A DNA stretch of 64,000 nt from Eutreptiella sp. 'Long Island Sound 2002' (Eukaryota; Euglenozoa; Euglenophyceae; Eutreptiales; Eutreptiaceae): contig OZ038400.1 of NCBI GenBank assembly GCA_964036045.1, forward strand, positions 12,707,079 through 12,771,078, written 5' to 3'. The notes under the pieces were generated by a model that was given only the letters and a program-made list of their open reading frames with translations, searched no databases and was not told the DNA's origin. Made by a program: the position numbers and the translations under genes. Of the stretch, positions 24,753-35,870 are shown one piece after another; the stretch's first letter is position 1, and each line of letters opens with the position of its first letter.

Positions 24753-27700
24753 CCATGGTCTATAGACCTGGTCTATAGACGGTACCATGGTCTATAGACC
24801 TGGTTTATAGACGTGGTTTATAGACCTGGTCTATAGACGGTCCACCGTCCATAGACGTGGTGCAAAGACCAGATTCTATTGGATCTATAGACGAGCTGGA
24901 TGCATAGTGTGGATCATTTCCAATGAGCGTTCCATTGTCTATGAACCTGGTCTATAGACGGTTGTATGATCTATAGACCTGGGCTATAGACCGTTCCTTG
25001 GTCTAGAGCCCTATTGTATAGACCGCCTACTGTGTTTCCACCTGGTCCTAAACCAAAAGGATACTTGTTTGTACACCCAATGTCGGGGGCCGGACATGGC
25101 CAAAGTAAGGTTGTAGCGCTAGGGGTTAATCCTGTGCTGGTTTGGATATGATGGTTCCATGGTCTATAGACCTGGTCTATAGACGGTACCATGGTCTATA
25201 GACCTGGTCTATAGACCTGGTTTATAGACCTGGTCTATAGACCGTCCACCGTCCATAGACTTGGTCCAAAGACCAGATTCTATTGGATCTATAGACGAGC
25301 TGGATGCATAGTGTGGATCCTTTCCAAAGAGCGTTCCACTTTCTATGGACCTGGTCTATAGACGGTTGTATGATCTATAGACGTGGTCTATAGACCGTTT
25401 CATCGGTCTATAGCCCTAGTTTATAGACCGCCTACTGTCTTTCAACCTGGTCCGAAACCAATACGATACTAGTTTGTACACCCAATGCCATGGGCCGGAC
25501 ATGGCCCAAGCAAGGTTGCAGCGCTAGGGTCAGTCCTGTGATGGTTTCGATTGATGGTTCCATGGTCTATAGACCACGTCTATAGACGGTACCATGGTCT
25601 AGAGACCTGGTCTATAGATGTGGTTTATAGACCTGGTCCAAAGACCATCCACCGTCCATAGACTTGGTGCAAAGACCAGATTTTTTTGGATCTATAGACG
25701 AGCTGGATGCATCGTGTGGATCCTTTCCAATGAGCGTTCCATTGTCTACGAACCTGGTCTATGGACGGTCGTATGATCTATAGACGTGGTCTATAGACCG
25801 TTTCATTGGTCTCTAGCCCTAGTGTATAGACCGCCTACTGTGTTTCGACCTGGTCCAAAACCAAAAGGATACTTGTTTGTACACCAAATGTTGGGGGCCC
25901 GACATGGCCAAAGTAAGGCTGTAGCGCTAGAGGTTAATCCTGTGCTGGTTTGGATTAATGGTTCCATGGTCTATAGACCTGGTCTATAGACGATTCCATC
26001 GTCTATAGACCTGGTCTATAGACCTGGTTTATAGACCTGGTCCATAGACCGTCCACCGTCCATAGACTTGGTCCAAAGACCAGATTCTATTGGATCTATG
26101 AACGAGCTGGATGCATAGTGTGGATCCTTTCCAATGAGCGTTCCATTGTCTATGGACCTGGTCTATGGACAGTTGTATGATCTATAGACATGGTCTATAG
26201 ACCGTTTCATTGGTCTATAGCCCTAGTTTATAGACGGCGTACTGTCTTTCAACCTGGTCCGAAACCAATATGATACTAGTTTGTACACCCAATGCCATGG
26301 GCCGGACATGGCCCAAGCAAGGTTGCAGCGCTAGGGGTCAGTCCTGTGATGGTTTCCATTGATGGTTCCATGGTCTCTAGACCTGGTCTATAGACGAGGT
26401 TTATAGACCTGGTCTAGAGACGGTCCACCGTCCATAGACGTGGTCCAAGGACCCGATTCTATTGGATCTATATACGACCTGGATGCATTGTGTGGATCCT
26501 TTCCAATGAGCGTTCCATTGTCTATGAACCTGGTCTATAGACGGTTGTATGATCTTAAGACCTGGTCTATAGACCGTTTGATTGGTCTCTAGCCCTAATC
26601 TATAGACCGCCTACTGTCTTTCGACCTGGTCCGAAACCAATACGATACTTTTTTGTACACCCAATGTCACGGGCCGGACATGGCCCAAGCAAGGTTGCAG
26701 CGCTAGGGGTTAATCCTGTGCTGGTTTGGATTGATGGTTCCATGGTCTATAGACCTGGTCTATAGACGGTACCATGGTCTATAGACCTGGTTTATAGACG
26801 TGGTCTATAGACCGTCCACCGTCCATAGACTTGGTCCAAAGACCAGATTCTATTGGATCTATAGACGAGCTGGATGCATAGTGTGGATCCTTTCCAAAGA
26901 GCGTTCCACTTTCTATGGACCTGGTCTATAGACGGTTGTATGATCTATAGACGTGGTCTATAGACCGTTTCATTGGTCTATAGCCCTAGTTTATGGACCG
27001 CCTACTGTCTTTCAACCTGGTCCGAAACCAATATGATACTAGTTTGTACACCCAATGCCATGGGCCGGACATGGGCCAAGCAAGGTTGCAGCGCTAGGGG
27101 TCAGTCCTGTGATGGTTTCGATTGTTGGTTCCATGGTCTATAGACCTGGTCCATAGACGGTACCATGGTCTATAGACCTGGTCTATAGATGTGGTTTATA
27201 GACCTGGTCTATAGACCATCCACCGTCCATAGACTTGGTGCAAAGACCAGATTTTATTGGATCTATAGACGAGCTGGATGCATCGTGTGGATCATTTCCA
27301 ATGAGCGTTCCATTGTCTACGACCCTGGTCTATGGACGGTCGTATGATCTATAGACCTGGTTCATAGACCGTTCCTTGGTCCATACCCCTAGTGTATAGA
27401 CCGCCTACTGTGTTTCCACCTGGTCCAAAACCAAAAGGATACTTGTTTGTACACCCAATGTCGGGGGCCGGACATGGACAAGGTAAGGTTGTAGCGCTAG
27501 GGGTTAATCATGTGCTGGTTTGGATTGATGGTTCCTTGGTCTATAGACCTGGTCTATAGACGGTACCATGGTCTATAGACCTGGTCTATAGACGTGGTTT
27601 ATAGACCTGCTCTATAGACCGTCCACCGTCCATAGACTTGGTCCAAAGACCAGATTCTATTGGATCTATAGACGAGCTGGATGCATAGTATGGATCCTTT

Positions 27701-27941
27701 CCAATGAGCATTCCATTGTCTACGAACCTGGTCTATAGACGGTTGTATGATCTATAGACGTGGTCTATAGACCGTTTCATTGGTCTCTAGCCCTAGTGTA
27801 TAGACCGCCTACTGTGTCTCAGCCTGTTACAAAACCAAAAGGATACTTGTTTGTACACCCAATGTTGGGGGCCGGACATGGCCAAAGTAAGGTTGTAGCG
27901 CTACGGGTTAATCCTGTGCTGGTTTGGATTGATGGTTCCAT
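24753..27941 (+). repeat. ~404-bp GGTCTATAGACC satellite, third block
   Basis: About eight forward units of roughly 390-406 bp with the same internal order as in the left arm. The last unit is cut by a TTAGGG tract at 27942. Confidence 0.95.
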
Positions 27942-27965
27942 GGTTAGGGTTAGGGTCAGGGTTAG
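27942..27965 (+). repeat. Short interstitial telomere-like tract
   Basis: About four TTAGGG-type units (one TCAGGG) at the exact border between the ~404-bp satellite and the next duplicated module. Confidence 0.85.
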
Positions 27966-30388
27966 CTATATTATCTCTAACCCATCGTGTGAGGGGATAA
28001 TTTTAAATTATCCCCTCGCGCGAGAGGATAATTATGAAAAAGTGTTTGACCCCTTTTGGACCCTTTTGCGATCCTGAAATACCCCAATGTCAAGCCCTCT
28101 TGGAATTTTGGAGGCTTGCGGGGGGGGGACAATGGGTAACCAGAGAGTGTTGGGGGCCTGGGACTGAGTATTTGAAACCGAAATGCAGCACGTGCACCGC
28201 TTTATGATAATTTACTCCAGCCTGAAACCTTGAGCCCGAATAAGTGGACCCCCCCCCGTTTCCTGGGGTTCCATAGTGACAATGAGAGTTGGAGTGTACG
28301 TTGCTGCACCGCTACAATGCCCACCCCCTGCGTGTGAGAGGACACTGTGCGCCACTCAAAGGCTGGGCCTTGCTCCAACGTCCTTTGAAAGGGGTGGGCC
28401 TTTCAGCATTTCAAAGGGGGGGGTGCTTTTACGGCAAGGGGAGTGGGGGGGCTTTTGGGGCGGGATGGCATCCTTTGGCACCGTGTATTTTGAACTGCAG
28501 CTTGGTGCTTTTCTTTTGCTTTGATGTGTACTAGGACGGTGGGCCAAAACCAATGATTCGAGGGTAAAATCCAAGGACCACAAGTTAAAATACAGGGAGT
28601 GAAGGGTAAATGCAAAACGTCTATGGGAAAACCCCTAGGACCGAAAGGTAGAACCCAAGGACCAAAGGGTAACATCCAAAGACAAGAGGGTTTTTTCCCT
28701 TTTGATACAATGCCCAAAGTCACACACTGAAATGGTCCTTTGAAAGGGGTGGGCCTTGGTCCAAAAGCATTCCAAAGGAGCACAATCCTTTCAAACGGGT
28801 GCGGTTTGCTCCAACTACTCTTGAAAAGCGTGGGCCTTGTTCCAAAATTCGGTAAAAAGGGGTTGGTCCTCGCCCCATACCTTTTAAATGGGTGTGGCTT
28901 GTTCCCAACACCTTTTCAAAGGCTGGGCCTTGCTCCAAAGTCCTTTGAAAGGGGTGGGCCCTGGTCCAAAAGCATTTTAAAAGAGTAAAATCCTTTCAAA
29001 CGGGTGCGGTTTGCTCCAACTACTCTTAAAAAGGGTGGGCCTTGCTCCAAAATTCGGTAAAAGGGGTCGGTCTTGGTCCCAGAATGCAACAATATGAGAC
29101 GAAGGCGTCTAAACACAGAAAATGTTGAATATTGAAGCTGGTTTTTTTCTTTCGGGGGGGGGGAAGCCATGCACCAAAGGTGGCAAAGGCATCACAACAT
29201 GAAAAAAAAATGTTGCAAGGAGTTGCAGCCAAATTATGATGTGTGTGGGACATGACGTTCCGAGGGTAGGGATCCGAGGATCTAGTTCAGGTCATCGAGC
29301 CAGAATTGATTTGTGAGTCGCAGTGGAGTCTAAAGAAGTGGGGTTTGCCCTGCATGCTCAAGTGAGGCGAATATGTGCGGGCATTGCGGATCATTTTGGA
29401 GGGGAGGGGGGGGGGTTATGGGGTGGGTGATCCTTGATCTGCGGATGATTTGGTGGGGGCGGGGGTTTGGACCCCCGCGGATCAGTGATCCGCGGACCGC
29501 CTACCACACCTTGCCCAATGATCACAAAGAGCACTCTCCTCTTTATTGCCACTTTACATGACGTTTTTCAAAAGCATGTGTTGCCCCATGTAAGTAGGAG
29601 TGATGGTTGCACTTCTAGTAGTACCCGCTTTGGAGAGACTGTTTTTTTTTTAACAAAGCAACCCCCTCTGAGAGCCGACAAATTGACTGCCTGGGCTGTG
29701 TGAATATTTCCTCTTCGCTTGTTGCGCCTGGGGGGGGAAGGAAATACACTACCATACATACAAGTCAAACTTGCACCATGCACACACACCTTGGCCTATC
29801 AAGTTTGTCTTTCTGTCACTTCCTTTTTCTTTCAGCTGTGTCTGCGTCCTCACCAAAGATGCATCTACATACCTGCGGTTTACATTGCTGGGGACTTCTC
29901 GTTCTAATGGCAACGGCGTCGGCGAATTGATCTACGCACTGTCATCCCTGTTCATCACTGCCAACGCGTACTATGACATTCAGGTCACTTTCCAGACCGT
30001 CTCCATGCAAATATCCGGTGGGCTTGTGGAGCTTTTGTATGGCAGTGTACGGATGGACGGTGACATTCAGTTGAACAGTGGCAAGGTACCACCCCGAGTC
30101 CCTTGCCAAAACCCCCCGTTTTCCAGTCCTTTTTATGGCCAAGCCACTTCCACTGAGTGGGAGTTTGGCATTATTTGCTGCCGCACTGCCTCACGCCTGA
30201 CGACCCTCCAGCGAATGCAGTGCCCCAAGGTCAGCACACAGGCCTGCGCGTGAGTGTTGAGGGCCCCTGTTCTTTGTGCCGAACACAAAATGGTGGTACG
30301 ACAGGGGCCTCTTCTCCGGGGGACGGCCTTCCGCGGCCACGTTTCATTCGCCCTGGGCAATGTGACACAGTTGTGATGTTGTTTCATC
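27966..30388. repeat. Duplicated module B, copy 1
   Basis: The module is shared with 56476-58912. It opens with CTCTAACCCA, a 27-bp palindrome at 27991-28017 (GAGGGGATAATTT, one T, then its complement) and AAAAAGTGTTTGACCCC. It contains about two ~210-bp subrepeats (TTTGAAAGGGGTGGGCC at about 28740 and 28946), a G-rich tract, a 21-bp palindrome CCGCGGATCA-G-TGATCCGCGG at 29475-29495, and the candidate exon at 29836-30085. From about 28574 the module repeats in tandem after about 1817 bp. Confidence 0.85.
29836..30085 (+). other. Candidate repeat-borne exon, copy 1 (frameshifted)
   Basis: A 250-nt segment lies between a pyrimidine-rich TTTCTTTCAG acceptor and a GTACC donor. It matches two other copies of 249 nt in the window. 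This copy has one extra A (TTCTAATGG against TTCTATGG), which breaks the frame seen in the others, so it cannot code for the same 83 residues. The product is unknown. Confidence 0.3.
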
Positions 30389-32207
30389 CAAGGACCACAA
30401 GTTAAAATGCAGGGAGCGAAGGGTAAATGCAAAACGTCTATGGGAAAACCCCTAGGACCGAAAGGTAGAACCCAAGGACCAAAGGGTAACATCCAAAGAC
30501 AAGAGGGTTTTATCCCTTTTGATACAATGCCCAAAGTCACACACTGAAATGGTTCTTTGAAAGGGGTGGGCCTTGGTCCAAAAGCATTCCAAAGGAGCAA
30601 AATACTTTCAAACGGGTGCGGTTTGCTCCAACTACTCTTGAGAAGCGTGGGCCTTGTTCCAAAATTCGGTAAAAAGGGGTTGGTCCTCGTTCCATAGCCT
30701 TTAAATGGGTGTGCCTTGTTCCCAACACCTTTTCAAAGGCTGGGCCTTGCTCCAAAGTCCTTTGAAACGGGTGGGCCTTGGTTCAAAGGCATTTCAAAAG
30801 AGTAAAATCATTTCAAGCGGGTGCGGTTTGCTCCAACTACTCTTGAAGAGGGTGGGCCTTGCTCCAACATTCGGTAAAAGGGGTCGGTCTTGGTCCCAGA
30901 ATGCAAAAATATGAGACCAAGGCGTCTAAACACAGAAAATGTTGAATATTGAAGCTCCTTTTGTTTTTTTTTTGGGGGGGGGGAAAGCCATGCACCAAAG
31001 GTGGCGAAGGCATCACAACATGAAAACAAAATGTTGCAAGGAGTTGCAGCTGAATTATGATGTGCGTGGCACATGACGTTCCGAGGGTTGGGATCCGAGG
31101 ATCTAGTTCAGGTCATCGAGCCAGAATTGGTTTGTGAGTCGCAGTGGAGTCTAAAGAAGTGGGGTTTGCCCTGCATGCTCAAGTGAGGCGAATATGTGCG
31201 GGCATTGCGGATCATTTTGGGGGGGAGGGGCGGGGGGTTATGGGGTGGGTGATCCTTGATCTGCGGATGATTTGGTGGGGGCGGGGGTTTGGACCCCCGC
31301 GGATCAGTGATCCGCGGACCGCCTACCACACCTTGCCCAACGATCACAAAGAGCACTCTCCTCTCTATTGCCACTTTACATGACGTTTTTCAAAAGCATG
31401 TGTTGCCCCATGTAAGTAGGAGTGATGGTTGCACTTCTAGTACTACCCGCTTTGGAGAGACTGTCTTTTTTTGAACAAAGCAACCCCCTCTGAGAGCCGA
31501 CAAATTGACTGCCTGGGCTGTGTGAATATTTCCTCTTCGCTTGTTGCGCCTGGGGGGGGGGGAAATACGCTACCATACATACAAGTCAAACTTGCACCAT
31601 GCACACACACCTTGGCCTATCAAGTTTGTCTTTCTGTCACTTCCTTTTTCTTTCAGCTGTGTCTGCGTCCTCACCAAAGATGCATCTACGTACCTGCGGT
31701 TTACATTGCTGGGTACTTCTCGTTCTATGGCAACGGCGTCGGCGAATTGATCTACGCACTGTCATCCCTGTTCATCACTGCCAACGCGTACTATGACATT
31801 CAGGTCACTTTCCAGACCGTCTCCATGCAAATATCCGGTGGGCTCGTGGAGCTCTTGTATGGCAGTGTATGGATGGACGGTGACATTCAGTTGAACAGTG
31901 GCAAGTTACCACCCCCAGTCCCTTGCCCAAACACCTCTGTTTTCTGGTCTTTTTTATGGCCAAGCCACTTCCACTGAGTGTGAGTTTGGCATTATTTGCT
32001 GCCGCACTGCCTCACGCCTGACGACCCTCCAGCGAATGCAGCGCCCCAAGGTCAGCACACAGGCCTGCGCGTGAATGTGGAGGGCCCCTGTTCTTTGTGC
32101 CGAACACAAAATGGTGGTACGACAGGGGCCTCTTCTCCGGGGGACGGCCTTCCGCAGCCCAGTTTCATTTGTTCTGGGCAATGTGACAAAGTTGTGATGT
32201 TGTTTTG
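30389..32207. repeat. Duplicated module B, copy 2
   Basis: Direct tandem copy of 28574-30388: AGGACCACAAGTTAAAAT at 30391, the subrepeats, the G-rich tract, the 21-bp palindrome (31297-31317) and the candidate exon (31657-31905). At about 32208 it departs from the pattern and enters a CT-rich dimer. Confidence 0.9.
31657..31905 (+). other. Candidate repeat-borne exon, copy 2
   Basis: It is open over its length in the same frame as copy 3 and includes FSFYGNGVGELIYALSS and LVELLYGSVWMDGDIQLN. The donor is altered (GCAAGTTACC in place of GCAAGGTACC), which would move or weaken the splice site. Most differences from copy 3 change the amino acid, which argues against strong selection. Confidence 0.35.
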
Positions 32208-33010
32208 TCCGCTCACGGTTTTCCATCACTTCTGCTTGTTTGGGACTTTTTTGGTTGTGGCTAGCAAAGCAAGAAAAAGGATGCGATGTTTGATAGGCCG
32301 GTGCATACGGTGCCTGTCCATACAACCGATACCATTTCTCTGAATGTATGAGGTGTGACCATTTCAACTTCTGCTTCGCAGTGAGCACGAAAAGTGGTAC
32401 CAGAGCAGGGTTGCGTACTTTGTACTTTTCTACTGGGATTGTACACCTGTCATGGTTGCTCTCTCTGTCTCGCTCTCTCTCTCTCTCTCCCTCTCTCTCC
32501 ATCTGTTTCGAACAAGGAGTTGCTCCCAGACGGATGGCAACAGGAGAGCCGCAATATTGGAGTTTCATTTGCCCTGGGCAATGTGACAAAGTTGTGATGT
32601 TGTTTTGTCCGCTCACGGTTTTCCATCACTTCTGCTTATTTGAGACTTTTTTTTGGTTGTGGCTAGCAAAGCAAAAAAAGGATGCGATGTTTGATAGGCC
32701 GGTGCATATGGTGCCTGTCCATACAGCCGATACCATTTCTCTGAATGTATGAGGTGTGACCATTTCAACTTCTGCTTCGCAGTGAGCACGAAAAGTGGTA
32801 CCAGACCAGGGTTGCGTTCTTTGTACTTTTCTACTGGGATTGTACATCTGTCATGGTTGCTCTCTCTGTCTCTCTCTCTCTCTCTCTCTCCCTCTCTCTC
32901 CATCTGTTTCAAAAGAGGAGTTGCTCCCAGACGGATGGCAACAGGAGAGCCGCAATATTGGAGTTTCATTTGCCCTGGGCAATGTGACAAAATTGTGATG
33001 TTGTTTTGTC
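32208..33010. repeat. ~400-bp tandem dimer with CT microsatellite
   Basis: Two copies begin at about 32195 and 32592 (GTTTTGTCCGCTCACGG) and each contains (CT)n at about 32458-32500 and 32857-32900. The reverse strand of the (CT)n gives an Arg/Glu-rich chance ORF. No gene is supported. Confidence 0.85.
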
Positions 33011-33836
33011 TGGGGCTGGGGTGATCTTGTAGTGGGTAACCCTGGGGCTGCAGCACGGAGATGTAATCCAGCTCATGCTCTACACAAAAATCTGCGTCCC
33101 TTGTGCAGGCACCTTTGCTTTGTTCTGGTATTCTTGACGGAGAAAATTTTCAGTGTTTGCATTCTTCAAGCTCTAAGTAATTTGTGCTGTTACAACACAA
33201 GTGTGTGTGCAAGGGGGGTGTTGATGGGTCAGAAACTCGAATGCAAAACACTGTTACTGGAACGAAATAGAGATAGAAGATTGACTTGATCAGCTGACGT
33301 GCTGACTATGGACCCCAGGGTCAAAGGTCCAATCACTGAAACTCACAAAATGCAGGTTGAGCATGTATGGACAAGTGAGATCTTGAGAATATCTCAAGGA
33401 CTGTGTGAACACAATTTGTTCAGGCCTTGTCTGAGGCAGTGGGCTCAGCCCCAAATAGGTATTTGTCACGAAGTTGAAAGTAAACGGCGCCCCAAATAGG
33501 CATTTGTCATGCAGTTGAAAATAAATGGTGTTCCAAAAAAGTTGTTTTCCCAAAACGTTTGCTGTCCCTGGGCTCTCCCGAAATAGAAATAGAAGATTGA
33601 TTTGATCAGCTGATGTGCTGACTATGGACCCCAGGGTCAAAAGTCCAATCATTGAAACTCACAAAATGCGAGTTGAGCATGTATGGACAAGTGAGATTTT
33701 GAGAATATCTCAAGGACTGTGTGAACACAATTTGTTCAGGCCTTGTCTAAAGCAGTGGGCTCAGCCCCAAATAGGCATTTGTAATGTGGTGCCGCCCCCA
33801 CATCCTGAAGAGCTCGTGTCCCCACAATTTGTTTGA
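33011..33836. repeat. ~316-bp tandem dimer
   Basis: GAAATAGAGATAGAAGATTG at 33264 and GAAATAGAAATAGAAGATTG at 33580 begin two copies that share GGACCCCAGGGTCAA, GAGCATGTATGGACAAGTGA and GGGCTCAGCCCCAAATAGG. 33011-33263 is single-copy. I see no coding signal. Confidence 0.85.
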
Positions 33837-35089
33837 CATTGCGTTACTACATGCCATGCACGATCGACGCATGCAAGAATAAGATCAACATATTTATTTC
33901 GGTGCACGAGCTCTTCCGCACTAAGGGTTTACGGTTCAGTTTTTTTCTAGCATTATGGGTTGCTTCACGGCTAGCTACTGAGGCAATCTACCAATAGTCC
34001 TGCAACATGATGGGTTGGCCGATAAACTAGTACAAGAACACTCCACTCCAGAAAAGAAGTAAGATAGGGCCCAAAAGGAACACTTTTTCCTAAGTCTCCA
34101 GACACATGCCTACAACTGTTTGCATCCCGTGGTATAAGTCGGTCAAACAATTCACCAATCCGATACTGAGCACTTATGTTGCTAGGTTAGCGAGTCATTC
34201 AAGCACGGCGACGGTGTATAAAATATCTTAGCACGTAAGCCCATGTAGTGCTCCATCGGGTTTACCTAGGGCCACCTAGGGCCAGGGTTTGGGCTAGGTA
34301 CTAGTCTCCGTTAAGCCCAATTGTAGAGAGCCAGGGAGGATCCTGCCAGGGGAGACGATATACCACCACCCTAACCAGGAAACACATTTGGCACCCCTCA
34401 CCTAGATGGCAGAGCCTGATCGCGTGACACACCAAGGCCGCAAACACCACCGCTCCACGCAGAACACCCACACACCCCAGGTCCACACAACAGAGCCTGA
34501 TGCAGCAGCGGCCTACGCACTACAACTTTACGTGCCACAGCCTCCATACCACAATCATGCGGCATTGGATCCATGGAACGTGAGCCACTGCTGGTCCTCG
34601 AGAATTGTCGATTTTGGGGTAAAGGCCTCTTAATAGCCAACGTTTCAGAGAAAGATAGTTTTACCCCATGCGTTGTTTTTGCCCATGTTCCAACACTGCC
34701 TCTACACCTACAGCGCGAACAGGGATACCTTGCAGAGTATTTTGAATGACCATGTATGGTGCTTCTTTTAGCCGTAGGTAGGGGGTTCTCTACGGGGATG
34801 CACAATGTGACCGCGGCATGCCATGCCATGCCAGGCTCTTCCACATAGTGCTGATGAACTACCTTTAGAGCAAGGCCAGCGCCTGTTACCGAATGTTGCG
34901 GCAAGGCCTACCCCTTTCAGGCGTACCGTTTTACAGGATCTTCCTCCTGGACCCACCGCTTCCACAGGCATTTGCCACAAGGCATAGCCCTTTGAGATGC
35001 TTTTAGGGCAAGACTTACCCCCTCCATAGTCTCCCGCAGCCGGGCCTACCCCTATCATAGGGCTTTAACCCAAGGCAAACATTACTTTC
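33837..35089. other. Single-copy stretch, nothing recognised
   Basis: No repeat shared with other parts is clear except weak similarity to module B subrepeats near 34900-35060 (AAGGC..GCCCTTT, TACCCC). ORFs of 60-168 codons on both strands overlap and lack domains. Confidence 0.5.
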
Positions 35090-35470
35090 AAAAGAAGCCA
35101 GGCAAAGGCCAAGGACCGCAAGGCAAATCTCAACAACCGAAGGGCAAAATATCAAGCCCAGTTAGTTAGGAGTCCCCAACTCTGCATCTTTGTATCAAAG
35201 GCCTTTGCTGAAGCGGTCACAAAGGCCATCTGAAGGGTTTCCAGCGGGGGGACTTAAGGTTAAAATAGAAGAAGGCAAGGAAACACGGAAGATTAGAAGT
35301 GTGCAATGTAAGCACCGAGCGGCTGAGCCCAGGGACCGAAGGGTAAAATCGTAGCACCAACGGTTGATGTCCATGGACGGAAAGGCAAAATTCAGGGATC
35401 CAAGGGTGAAATCTAAGGACCGCAGGGCAAATACCAAGTATCAAAGCGCAAAATCCAAGGACCGTAGGAT
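35090..35470. repeat. Degenerate ~22-24-bp repeats
   Basis: Loose tandem copies of CCAAGGACCGAAGGGTAAAAT (variants GGGATCCAAGGGTGAAAT, GGACCGCAGGGCAAAT). The same motif occurs in module B at 28550-28690, so the two regions share an older repeat. 35471-35870 holds no recognised feature. Confidence 0.6.
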
Positions 35471-35870
35471 AGCCATCCATTTGGACAAATCCTGTCGTTT
35501 GGGGGCAATTTTTGGGGCGTGGTGTTGCCACTCGTTGCCGACGGCCCCGTCAAGCGCGCCGTCGTGGTTGGAGTTTGCCAGTTTTAGGCCGGCAGTCATG
35601 AAGACTGAGAATGCCGTGGGCGTGGAATGTTGCTTGGGGGCTTTCGTTGGGGAGGGCATGCCACAACACAAATACATACAATCTTTCAATTTCGGTACAT
35701 GAAACTACACAATTTGCCAGCAATGCGTCATTTGAGAGGAAGCAAGATGGGAAGCGAAAGGATGGACGGACCCCCAATTTTCCCGGTGTGCTTTCGCAAA
35801 CATCAAGGAACTAACCCCTGGGAGATGTAGAATGTGTTTGTTGCCTCAACCCCTAGGGTATTTGTGGCTT

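Noticed and set aside
31954-32616. 220-residue minus-strand ORF with Arg-Glu repeats
   Set aside because: It spans a repeat module and a (CT)n tract. The duplicated neighbour does not keep the frame.
34398-34904. 168-residue minus-strand ORF
   Set aside because: It has no domain, overlaps ORFs in other frames, and has no supporting start context or homologous copy.
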